Origin: Pseudobdellovibrionaceae bacterium
GTDB taxonomy: Bacteria; Bdellovibrionota; Bdellovibrionia; Bdellovibrionales; UBA1609
DNA length: 64,000 nt
Direction of reading: 5' to 3'
NCBI GenBank assembly: GCA_947444305.1
Contig: CANEZP010000002.1
Coordinates: 124,001-188,000, forward strand
Made by a program: the position numbers and the translations under genes. The notes under the pieces are model-generated. The model saw nothing but the letters and a program-made list of their open reading frames with translations. It did no database searches and was not told the DNA's origin. This document shows positions 7,745-15,220 of the stretch, in pieces (the stretch's first letter is position 1; the number at the start of each line of letters is the position of its first letter).

Positions 7745-8571
7745 GAACGACTGAATTCTATCTATTTGTATTAGTAATCATTGGGTTGTTTCCTCATTCA
7801 CGTGCGCAAGCTTACGTTTATTGCCATAACCAACCCTCAATCGAAAAGCAGATCGAATTTATCCATCCGGCAACCAGGATGGGTAAGGAAAGCCGGCAAC
7901 CCATCCCTAAAGCAATGGAACAAAAGTTTGCGGCAACAGGCTTAATCGTCTGTGGAGAAGCAACTGCGACCGCCCAAATCACTGGTGTTTCAAATCTTAT
8001 CACCACTGCGGGTCACCACTTTTACGACGAGAATTGCCAACCTATTAACAGAGGTAATTGCAACTTCGAAGTAAAACGTCACGGGAAAATATCTTCGATT
8101 CCTGTGAAGCTAGAGTCGCTTAAGACCGGCGGCCCATGCCCTTCGGATGATTTCAATAATGATTGGGCGGTGGTTAAACTCCAATCGCCCGTTGATGGTG
8201 TCACGCCATACGAAGTTCCCGAGGAAGATAACATGCTCGTCGAAGGTGAACCAATCATGCAGGTTACCGGGATGAGTATCAACTATAGCGTTAACGGCGC
8301 GTTTCCAAAGTCTATGGAATCCTGCATCGCCGAAAAGATTGATCTCAATCATCCGTCACCAGTCAAGCATGGCTGTGACACCGGTGGAGTGTCTTCGGGA
8401 AGCGCGCAGTTTGCGGTGAGAAATAAAAAAATGATTTTTGCGGCGATGAATGTCGGCGGCACAAAGAATGCGATGGACGGCACCGAGTTCGACGCGGACA
8501 CCAACTACAATAGCTCAACGCCGGTGTCGGGCCGATTCCTTAGAGCAATCAAGACGGCGATGAAGCCTTGA
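7741..8571 (+). CDS. Secreted trypsin/V8-like serine peptidase, array copy 3
   Basis: This is a 276-residue paralogue with GTG start overlapping copy 2. The signal peptide ends HSRAQA, and the mature protein starts YVYCHNQPSIEKQ. The triad is complete: His in LITTAGHHF, Asp in NDWAVVKLQ, Ser in CDTGGVSSGSAQF. The conserved array motifs RQPIPKAMEQKFAATGLIVCG and TPVSGRFLRAIKTAMKP are present. It ends TTGA, which supplies an unusual TTG start for copy 4. Confidence 0.9.
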   Translation: MRTTEFYLFVLVIIGLFPHSRAQAYVYCHNQPSIEKQIEFIHPATRMGKESRQPIPKAMEQKFAATGLIVCGEATATAQITGVSNLITTAGHHFYDENCQPINRGNCNFEVKRHGKISSIPVKLESLKTGGPCPSDDFNNDWAVVKLQSPVDGVTPYEVPEEDNMLVEGEPIMQVTGMSINYSVNGAFPKSMESCIAEKIDLNHPSPVKHGCDTGGVSSGSAQFAVRNKKMIFAAMNVGGTKNAMDGTEFDADTNYNSSTPVSGRFLRAIKTAMKP

Positions 8572-9398
8572 GACCAACACCGTTGTTTATAGTTCTTTTG
8601 ACGATCGCCGGGATCATTTTTGGTTTCTCTGCCGATGCTTACAATTATTGCCATAACCAGTTTTCGATCGAAAAACAGTTTGAATTACTCCATCCTGTAA
8701 CCAGAATGGGTCGAGAAAGCCGACGCCCAATCCCGAAAGCAATGGAGTCGAAGTTTGCCGCTACCGGCTTGATCATTTGTGGCTCGGACTCGGTGACCGC
8801 ACAGGTTACGGGGAGTGCAAATGTTCTGACCACCGTAGGCCACATCTTTAGTACCACCGACTGTCAGCCGGTCAATCGAGACAACTGTCACTTTGAACGC
8901 ACGGTGAATGGCCGAATCAAAGAGTATCCCTTAAAAATGAAGTCCTTGAAAACAGGAGGCCCATGTTCGGATGATAATGGAAACAACGACTGGGCGGTCT
9001 TGAATCTAGAATCTCCCATTCCCGATGTGACCCCCTACGAAATTCCGGAAGACGATAATCTCCTAATCGAAGGTGAACAGATTCTTCAAATCACCGGCAT
9101 GAGCATCAACTATAGCGTAAACGGAAAGTTTCCAAAATCGATGGAGTTCTGTCGCGCCGAGCAGATTAATTTAAAACATCAGACTCCGGTAAAACACGGC
9201 TGTGATACGGGCGGCGTGTCTTCCGGATCTGCTCAATTCGTAAAACGAAACGATAAAATGATTTTCGCGTCGATGAATATCGATGAAAAAGCCAACGGCG
9301 CCGACGGCGAGAACTACGATTCAGAAACGAATTACAATGGCGCGACCCCGGTTTCGGGACGCTTCTTAAAAGCTATTCGTGCGGCGATGAAACCGTGA
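8568..9398 (+). CDS. Secreted trypsin/V8-like serine peptidase, array copy 4
   Basis: This is a 276-residue paralogue. The start is TTG inside the TTGA overlap with the stop of copy 3; no other start fits the signal peptide (MRPTPLFIVLLTIAGIIFGF...ADA). The triad is His in VLTTVGHIF, Asp in NDWAVLNLE and Ser in CDTGGVSSGSAQF. There are seven cysteines, as in copies 1, 3 and 5. Start by stop overlap with a TTG makes translational coupling likely and may lower expression relative to its neighbours (inference). Confidence 0.9.
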   Translation: MRPTPLFIVLLTIAGIIFGFSADAYNYCHNQFSIEKQFELLHPVTRMGRESRRPIPKAMESKFAATGLIICGSDSVTAQVTGSANVLTTVGHIFSTTDCQPVNRDNCHFERTVNGRIKEYPLKMKSLKTGGPCSDDNGNNDWAVLNLESPIPDVTPYEIPEDDNLLIEGEQILQITGMSINYSVNGKFPKSMEFCRAEQINLKHQTPVKHGCDTGGVSSGSAQFVKRNDKMIFASMNIDEKANGADGENYDSETNYNGATPVSGRFLKAIRAAMKP

Positions 9399-10228
9399 AG
9401 GAAGACAAACCTTATTTTATTTTTCTAACCCTCTTTCAATTGGCTTTTCACCCGTACGCTCAAGCGTACGTTTATTGCCATAACCAATCTTCGATCGAAA
9501 AACAAATAGAGTTTATTCAGCCGGCAACTAGGATCGGAGGGGAAAACCGTCGACCTATCCCAAAAGCTATGGAAAAGAAGTTTGCGGCGACAGGATTGAT
9601 TGTTTGCGGAACGGATACGGTAACTGCGCAGGTTACAGGAAGCGCAAATGTCATAACTACGGCCGGGCATCTCTTCGGGACTGACCATTGCCAACCCGTA
9701 AACCGGGATAACAAATGTAAATTTGAACGAACTATTAACGGAAAAATAAAATCATACCCACTCAATATCAAATCTTTAAAGATAGGCAGCCCTTGTGCTA
9801 GCGATGATCGAATAAACGATTGGGCGGTTTTGAAGTTGGAAGATCCAATATCGGACGTCACCCCGTATGAGATCCCTGAACAGGACAACCTTCTTATCGA
9901 GGGTGAAGACATCCTCCAGATCACTGGTATGAGCATCGACTATAGCGTAAACGGCACCTTTCCAAAATCTATGGAGATCTGCCGTGCGGAAAAAATCAAT
10001 CTCACCAATCGTTCACCCGTAAAGCATGGTTGTGATACCGGTGGCGTTTCCTCGGGAAGTGCGCAGTTCGTAAAACGTGGTGATAAAATGATCTTCGCCG
10101 CGATGAACGTGGCTGAGCATGGTCATCTGCCCCCGGGCAGTGGCTTTGACGAAGAGATGAACTACAATACATCAACCCCGGTGACCGGGCGTTTCCTTGC
10201 GGCAATTCGTGCGGCGATGAAGCCATGA
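9395..10228 (+). CDS. Secreted trypsin/V8-like serine peptidase, array copy 5
   Basis: This is a 277-residue paralogue with GTG start overlapping copy 4. The signal peptide ends HPYAQA, then YVYCHNQSSIEKQ. The triad is His in VITTAGHLF, Asp in INDWAVLKLE and Ser in CDTGGVSSGSAQF. The N-terminal half most resembles copies 3 and 4. From VKRGDKMIFAAMNVAEHGHL to the end it is almost identical to copy 1, also at synonymous positions, which suggests gene conversion. It ends ATGA, supplying the ATG of copy 6. Confidence 0.9.
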   Translation: MKEDKPYFIFLTLFQLAFHPYAQAYVYCHNQSSIEKQIEFIQPATRIGGENRRPIPKAMEKKFAATGLIVCGTDTVTAQVTGSANVITTAGHLFGTDHCQPVNRDNKCKFERTINGKIKSYPLNIKSLKIGSPCASDDRINDWAVLKLEDPISDVTPYEIPEQDNLLIEGEDILQITGMSIDYSVNGTFPKSMEICRAEKINLTNRSPVKHGCDTGGVSSGSAQFVKRGDKMIFAAMNVAEHGHLPPGSGFDEEMNYNTSTPVTGRFLAAIRAAMKP

Positions 10229-11051
10229 AAATAAAATCGGCGAGCTTGAGATTGGTCTACATCTTCATATCCTTCGTGCCCCTTATTCCGCGGCGCACGT
10301 ATACACTCACGGTCAAAGTTTATTGCAGAGGGAGAGATCCTTACGCCATCCCGCGAGCAGAATGGGTGTCGAGAATCGTAAACCCATCCCCAAGTCGCTG
10401 GAAAAAAAGTTCGCCGCAACGGGTTTGATTATATGCGGGACGGATGCCGCCACCGCCCAGGTCACCGGGGCGGAAAAAGTTTTGACAACGGCAGGCCACC
10501 AATTCGCCGATGATAAGTGTCAGCCGACCAATCGGGAAAAGTGTCATTTCGAGCGTACGGTGAACGGCCGGATAAAAGAGTATCCGCTGGACATGAAGTC
10601 TCTCAAGGTTGGTGGACCGTGCGCGGACGGCGTAAATGATTGGGCGGTCGTGAAGCTGAGAGCACCCATTCCCGGTGTCACGCCATACGAAATACCTGAA
10701 GAAGAAAATATTTTGATCGAGGGCGAAGAGATCGTCCAGATTTCTGGGTTTCACGATAACTACAGCATAAACGGAAGTTATCCCCGGACGATGGAGATCT
10801 GCCGGGCTGAGCATATCGATCTGAAACATACGATAGCGCCGATTAAACATAGCTGCGACACCGGTGGTGGTTCTTCCGGCAGCGCTCAATTTGTAACAAG
10901 GAACGGCAAGATGATCTTTGTTGCAATCAACATCAATCACCAAAATAAACAGAGCGATGGGGACGATTACTACGCAGACACCAACTATAATGGTGCGACT
11001 CCTGTTTCGGGAAGATTACTTAAAGCTATTCGCGACGCGATGAAGCCCTAA
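10225..11051 (+). pseudogene. Serine peptidase array copy 6, single frameshift near the signal peptide
   Basis: An ATG overlapping the copy 5 stop opens a frame coding a signal-peptide-like start (MKIKSASLRLVYIFISFV). The homologous mature region, from AAHVYTHGQS onward, lies in the -1 frame and runs to 11051. The switch maps to the CCCC run at 10279-10282; one extra C there would restore a 275-residue protein with a normal ...SAA cleavage site. The triad is otherwise intact: His in VLTTAGHQF, Asp in VNDWAVVKL, Ser in CDTGGGSSGSAQF. The N-terminal Cys found in its sisters is Thr here. It is either a recent pseudogene, a phase-variable or recoded gene, or a sequence error; a conventional re-start (TTG 10323) would lack the signal peptide. 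Confidence 0.8.
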
Positions 11052-11104
11052 AAGCCCTCAAAACCTCGCTATTCCCAAAGAACGTATTATATTACTACAG
11101 GTAA

Positions 11105-11133
11105 TTGACGGATCTCTGATAACGTGACATAAT
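11105..11133 (+). promoter_or_regulatory. Sigma-70-type promoter for a leaderless mRNA
   Basis: TTGACG at 11105-11110 and CATAAT at 11128-11133 are separated by exactly 17 bp. The expected transcription start, about 7 bases past the -10 box, falls on the A of the ATG at 11141, and there is no ribosome-binding site before that ATG. The nuclease gene would then be translated from a leaderless message. Confidence 0.6.
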
Positions 11134-11140
11134 TCTTAGT

Positions 11141-12634
11141 ATGCGACCATTACCGAAGCTTCTCAGCAAAACGAAGATCATGCGCGGGTACCGGTGCGCA
11201 AAATCCATTTACCTGACGATACAACGACCGGATCTCGAGCCGCCGGTCGGTCCCGATCAGCAGGCCGTTTTCGATCAAGGCAACATGGTGGGTGAGGTCG
11301 CGCGCGGTTACTATCCGGGCGGCGTTTTGGTGGACAACAAGCCTTGGGATTTCGGCGGCTCGCTAAAGCGCACGCGAGAATTGTTAAAAGACGGCACCGA
11401 GTTCATTTACGAGGCCGCCTTCGAGTACAAAGGCTGTTACGCCCGCGCCGATATTTTGAAATACTCCAAAGAGACTAAGCGCTGGACGCTGATCGAAGTG
11501 AAATCGGGGATTAAGGTGAAGCCCGAATACCTCGAGGACGTCGGGCTCCAAGCATGGATCATCGCGAACGGCGGCATCCAGCTCGAAAAAATTTGTATTC
11601 TGCACCTTAATCCGGAGTGCCGGTTTCCGAACTTAAAAAACCTTTTCGTTGAGGTCGACGTCACCGATCAGCTGCGCGAAACCTACCGTGACATCGCGCC
11701 GAGGCTGAACGCGATCTTCACCGCGCTTCGGTCGCAGGATATTCCCGATGTGGATATCGGCCCGCAGTGTTCGGTGAACCGAGACTGCGAATTTAAATCC
11801 TTCTGTTTCGGTCAGCGCGAAATTCCGGAAGTGAGTATCTTCAACATTCCACGCATTGGCGCAAAGGTTTGGGACTTCTATAAGAAGGGGCAGCTCGCGC
11901 TCTCGGACATCGACACTTCAGGACTCAACGAACAACAAAAATGCATGGTCGATGTTCACCTCAACGATCAGCCCTTCATCGATCGTGGTGCGATCCAAAG
12001 CGCGATGAGTGAGTGGAAGTATCCGCTGGTCTACCTCGATTTCGAGACGATTAATCCGCCGATCCCGCGTTACCCGGGAACGGGGCCTTACCAGCAAACG
12101 CCGTTTCAATTTAGCGTGCATATTCAACAGGAACCGGGCGGACCGCTTGAACACAAAGAGTTCTTGCATGACACGGCCACCGATCCGCGGCCGTCTTTAA
12201 TTCCCGCATTGCTCGAAGCTTGCGCGGGGCAGGGAACGATCGTCGCCTACTTCGCAACGTTCGAGAAAAAATGCATCACCGATCTCGCCGAGTTCTCAAA
12301 AGCGCATCGCGACGAGCTGCTCGCGCTGAACGAACGCTTCGCCGATCCGCTCGACATTATGCGTGCGGCCGTTTATCACCCGGGTTTTGCCGGCAGCTAC
12401 AGTCTGAAAGCGGTCGCGCCGGCTTTGCTCGGCAAACAATTTTCGTATGATGAGATGGAAGTGGGCGACGGTGGAGCCGCGCAACGCGCGTTTACCGAAC
12501 TTATCAATGAGACGACGAGTGAACCTCGCCGTCAGGAACTAACTCGCGCGATGCTGGACTACTGCCGGCAGGATACGCTCGCGATGGTCGAGGCGGTCAA
12601 TTGGCTCGGCCGTCAGGCGACGGCCGCGGGCTAA
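11141..12634 (+). CDS. DUF2779 protein: Cas4-like nuclease fused to a DEDDy exonuclease domain
   Basis: This 497-residue protein has two nuclease-like halves. The N-terminal half has GYRCAKSIYL (first Cys), ARADIL, then TLIEVKSGIKVK (the D...ExK of PD-(D/E)XK nucleases) and CSVNRDCEFKSFCF, giving the four cysteines of the Fe-S cluster seen in Cas4 and AddB nucleases. The C-terminal half starts LVYLDFETINPPIPRYPG (DxE of DEDD exonucleases) and ends with DYCRQDTLAMV, the tyrosine/aspartate motif of the DEDDy type; this half is DUF2779. It should be a DNA or RNA nuclease in the cytoplasm. It stands alone, with no cas genes or RecBCD partner nearby. The start follows the leaderless promoter at 11105-11133. 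Confidence 0.8.
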   Translation: MRPLPKLLSKTKIMRGYRCAKSIYLTIQRPDLEPPVGPDQQAVFDQGNMVGEVARGYYPGGVLVDNKPWDFGGSLKRTRELLKDGTEFIYEAAFEYKGCYARADILKYSKETKRWTLIEVKSGIKVKPEYLEDVGLQAWIIANGGIQLEKICILHLNPECRFPNLKNLFVEVDVTDQLRETYRDIAPRLNAIFTALRSQDIPDVDIGPQCSVNRDCEFKSFCFGQREIPEVSIFNIPRIGAKVWDFYKKGQLALSDIDTSGLNEQQKCMVDVHLNDQPFIDRGAIQSAMSEWKYPLVYLDFETINPPIPRYPGTGPYQQTPFQFSVHIQQEPGGPLEHKEFLHDTATDPRPSLIPALLEACAGQGTIVAYFATFEKKCITDLAEFSKAHRDELLALNERFADPLDIMRAAVYHPGFAGSYSLKAVAPALLGKQFSYDEMEVGDGGAAQRAFTELINETTSEPRRQELTRAMLDYCRQDTLAMVEAVNWLGRQATAAG

Positions 12635-12641
12635 GCAAAGA

Positions 12642-13523
12642 TCAATTCACCAAAAACCGCGCGAGCGACGGAATGTCCATCGCGCAGTGACCACCCCACT
12701 GCGGGCGCCATTCGTTGTGACGGCGGCGCGCGGTCAATAACGACGCGAACTTTTCGTTCCCCTCGTAGAGCGCGTACTTGTCGTAAAATCCCGCCGCGAT
12801 GTAAAGCATGGTGCGCGAGCGGCTCGTCTGTACCAAGTTGAGCGGATTCGCGCGGGCGTAGTCCGCTTCGGTCGGCATAAACGCTTGCACCAGTTGCGCG
12901 ATTTCTAGAGTGGTGTTGAGCACGAGATCAGGTTCGCTCTTTTTATAATAATCGTAAGCCGAGGACTTCTCGATGTGCGATTTGATCTCATCAACGGGAG
13001 CAAACGGCGAAACATCGCTCATTGGTGCGCAAAGGATCGCGGCCTTGTTAAATAAATTCGTCTTCAAAGCCAGTTGAGAAGTGTTGAACCCGCCCATCGA
13101 CTCACCGAAGATGATGCGGCGACCGCGCAAGCCACCGACGGCGTTCTCAAGTTGCGGCATCACTTGTTGCGTGAAGACTTCGAACAATCCGCTGTAGGGG
13201 CTCGCATTTTTTTCGGCCAATAACCAGACCTGACCGAACGAAACCGAGATCACGACCGGTAGGCGCGCGCGGCGCTTTTTCCATTCGGTGCGGATTTGTT
13301 GCGTGTAGTAAAACGAATCCTGCCAATCGGCCTGACTGCCGCCGCGGCCATGCAAGTGATAAACAATGTCGCGCGAGCGGTGATGAGTCGGTATGTGAAC
13401 GCAATAGCCGCCGGTCAATGGTGCGGCGAAATCGGCGCAAGTCGATGTGTAATCGGCATCCGCAAAGACGAGTGAGCCGTTGAGTAAAATCAAAGCTAAA
13501 AAAGTAAATAAGAAGTGGCGCAT
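12642..13523 (-). CDS. Secreted alpha/beta-hydrolase, esterase family
   Basis: This is a 293-residue protein. The ATG at 13523 follows GGGGGAATT and begins a signal peptide (MRHFLFTFLALILLNGSLVFA). The mature protein has HLHGRGGSQADW (oxyanion region), the nucleophile elbow IFGESMGGFN (GxSxG) and a late GGHCAMD that can supply the catalytic His. The overall layout resembles esterase D / putative esterase family enzymes. A role in hydrolysing esters of polymers or lipids outside the cytoplasm is inference. It is convergent with the nuclease gene, with 7 bp between stops. Confidence 0.8.
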   Translation of the reverse strand: MRHFLFTFLALILLNGSLVFADADYTSTCADFAAPLTGGYCVHIPTHHRSRDIVYHLHGRGGSQADWQDSFYYTQQIRTEWKKRRARLPVVISVSFGQVWLLAEKNASPYSGLFEVFTQQVMPQLENAVGGLRGRRIIFGESMGGFNTSQLALKTNLFNKAAILCAPMSDVSPFAPVDEIKSHIEKSSAYDYYKKSEPDLVLNTTLEIAQLVQAFMPTEADYARANPLNLVQTSRSRTMLYIAAGFYDKYALYEGNEKFASLLTARRRHNEWRPQWGGHCAMDIPSLARFLVN

Positions 13524-13581
13524 AATTCCCCCGATATGAGCTTGTAAGAACGAGCTTGGGAGAATCGTAGGTGGGAAAAAG

Positions 13582-13629
13582 AAAAACGGCAAGCCTAGGC
13601 GGGGAAACACCGTCTGACTTGCCGTTTTA
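13582..13629 (-). terminator. Intrinsic terminator downstream of the csbD-like gene
   Basis: AAAACGGCAAG (13583-13593) pairs with CTTGCCGTTTT (13618-13628), and an inner stem AGGCGG/CCGTCT extends it. Read on the minus strand, the stem ends in a T run and lies just after the CsbD stop codon. It separates that gene from the esterase. Confidence 0.75.
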
Positions 13630-13655
13630 GATCGCGAATTGAACCGCGATGCGGA

Positions 13656-13916
13656 TTAGTTCAGTTTATCCGTAGTGCTTTTAGCGTTGCTCTCGCGAAG
13701 TGAAGACTTCGTTTGCTCTGCAAAGCGATCCTTCATTTCGGTAAGCTTGGCCGACACTTCGTCTTTGGTGTGACCATACTTCTGCTGAACTAGTCCCGAA
13801 ATCGATTCCACATCGCCTTTGGTGCTCTCGAGCTCGTCGCCCGTGATCTTGCCCCAGACTTTGCGGATTTCACCTTTAAATTCAGTCCATGCGCCTTCGA
13901 ATACATTTTTGTCCAT
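13656..13916 (-). CDS. CsbD family stress protein
   Basis: This 86-residue hydrophilic protein starts MDKNVFEGAWTEFKGEIRK and continues VWGKITGDELESTKG, the CsbD signature. The C-terminal part (KDEVSAKLTEMKDRFAEQT) looks like an amphipathic helix. CsbD proteins are small general-stress proteins of unknown mechanism. It is followed by a strong terminator and preceded by a DUF1328 membrane-protein gene on the same strand, a frequent pairing of stress-induced small genes. Confidence 0.88.
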   Translation of the reverse strand: MDKNVFEGAWTEFKGEIRKVWGKITGDELESTKGDVESISGLVQQKYGHTKDEVSAKLTEMKDRFAEQTKSSLRESNAKSTTDKLN

Positions 13917-13958
13917 GACAAACCCCTTTCGAGAGTTCAGGAAATTTTGGTCAACAAA

Positions 13959-14141
13959 TTACGGAATGACGTTGGTGCGCTTGCCGCTCACCAAACCGAT
14001 AACGAGGCTGATCACAGCCAAAGCCAAGAACGCGAAAATCAAGATTTTGCCGATTTCCATCGACACACCACCGATGCCCGAAGCACCGAATAAAAACGCG
14101 ACCAGGGCCAATACGAAGAATGCGATTGCTGCTCTTAACAT
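13959..14141 (-). CDS. DUF1328 small membrane protein
   Basis: This 60-residue protein has two transmembrane helices: MLRAAIAFFVLALVAFLFG, a short GASGIGG loop, then ILIFAFLALAVISLVIGLV. The layout matches the YtjA/DUF1328 family of inner-membrane proteins. The function is unknown; members are often stress-induced, in agreement with the adjacent csbD-like gene. The start is preceded by AAGGAG (minus strand). Confidence 0.88.
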   Translation of the reverse strand: MLRAAIAFFVLALVAFLFGASGIGGVSMEIGKILIFAFLALAVISLVIGLVSGKRTNVIP

Positions 14142-14324
14142 TTTATATCTCCTTGTTTAGTCACACACTGTTCAACACCGGAGATGAATTGCAATGAGGG
14201 GTCCAACCTAAAAAAGGCTGATCTCAATTATAAGAAGATAAAGATGAAAATTTCACGGCGGTCCCGGGGTACATCGGGCCGCCGGGTACCAAAAGTGGAC
14301 TTTCGAGTCTGACTTCTGTCGATC

Positions 14325-14963
14325 TTACTGGATCTGTTTGCGGCAAGCGGCGATGGCGGTACGGGTACTCGCGATCAATTCCTCGTCGCCTTTTTGTAAG
14401 CGAATCTTTAACGCGGCGTCGAAGCTCTTCAAAGCTTGCGCGTACTCGCCCATCGTAAAATAAGTCTTGCCGGTGTGCTGGATGACAACGTCTTCGTATT
14501 TGTTCAGATCATCAACCGACGAAGTTTCCTTCAAAAGTTTTTCGAGATCAGTCAACGCTTCTTCCATGTGACCTTGGCGTCGCTTCACGTCGGCTAAACG
14601 AATGGCCTGTTGTACACGCCAGTTGGCCGGCAAGTTGTGCTTGAGGCAAAGATGCAGACTATATTTAAGAAGTTTTTCGGCTTCGTCTATTTTGCCGGTG
14701 ATCTTGCGAAGCGCGCCGGCCAGGCCCACGTTTTTCATGATTTCGACCCAGTCGCGTTTACCTTCGGCTTTTTCCAACTCAACGCGGGCGGCGGAAATTA
14801 AGGTTTCCGAATAATCGTCCATATCTTCGGGAATATCCGGCGATTCATTCAGTTCTTCATCGTAGCCGTAATCCAGATCGTAACGCTCGATATTGAGTTC
14901 GTAGGTACGCAAAATCTTCTGCGCTTTTTCGAGTTCAGCGGGGGTCATCTTAAAATAATCCAT
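14325..14963 (-). CDS. TPR-repeat protein
   Basis: This 212-residue, mostly helical cytoplasmic protein has at least three tetratricopeptide-type repeats. They run from VGLAGALRKITGKIDEAEKL to KTYFTMGEYAQALKSFDAAL. The N-terminus is acidic (DLDYGYDEELNESPD). TPR repeats bind protein partners; none is evident here. I chose the ATG at 14963 because the open frame before it (up to 14999) has no start signals. A later ATG at 14948 is possible. Confidence 0.75.
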   Translation of the reverse strand: MDYFKMTPAELEKAQKILRTYELNIERYDLDYGYDEELNESPDIPEDMDDYSETLISAARVELEKAEGKRDWVEIMKNVGLAGALRKITGKIDEAEKLLKYSLHLCLKHNLPANWRVQQAIRLADVKRRQGHMEEALTDLEKLLKETSSVDDLNKYEDVVIQHTGKTYFTMGEYAQALKSFDAALKIRLQKGDEELIASTRTAIAACRKQIQ

Positions 14964-15004
14964 GCGGGCGAAGATAAGGCAGCCGGGGGGCGCTGGCAAG
15001 AATC

Positions 15005-15220
15005 TTAACCCTCAATCAGCTCGAAACGGGGTTCGCCCGTGGGAATTTTACCTAAAAACAGATCGATCGGGCGCACCCAAAGCCGGCCCTGGGGATTGTC
15101 GTAGAGGCATTCGTAATAGACGACTTCCTCTAGCGTTTCGCTGTGACGGGCAACGCCCAAGACACGGTACTTCTGCTTTTTGTAGTGGAGATAAATTCCA
15201 CCGATTTTCACGCGGTCCAT
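15005..15220 (-). CDS. DUF1653 family protein
   Basis: This is a 71-residue protein with YRVLGVARHSETLEEVVYYE and GRLWVRPIDLFLG, the conserved core of DUF1653. The family is small, cytoplasmic and of unknown function. Its start overlaps the end of the upstream symporter gene by 13 bp, so the two are probably co-transcribed. Confidence 0.88.
   Translation of the reverse strand: MDRVKIGGIYLHYKKQKYRVLGVARHSETLEEVVYYECLYDNPQGRLWVRPIDLFLGKIPTGEPRFELIEG

Noticed and set aside
10323-11051. Copy 6 as an intact shorter gene from TTG 10323
   Set aside because: That start is inside the homologous mature domain, has no ribosome site and would lack a signal peptide; a frameshift explains the data better.
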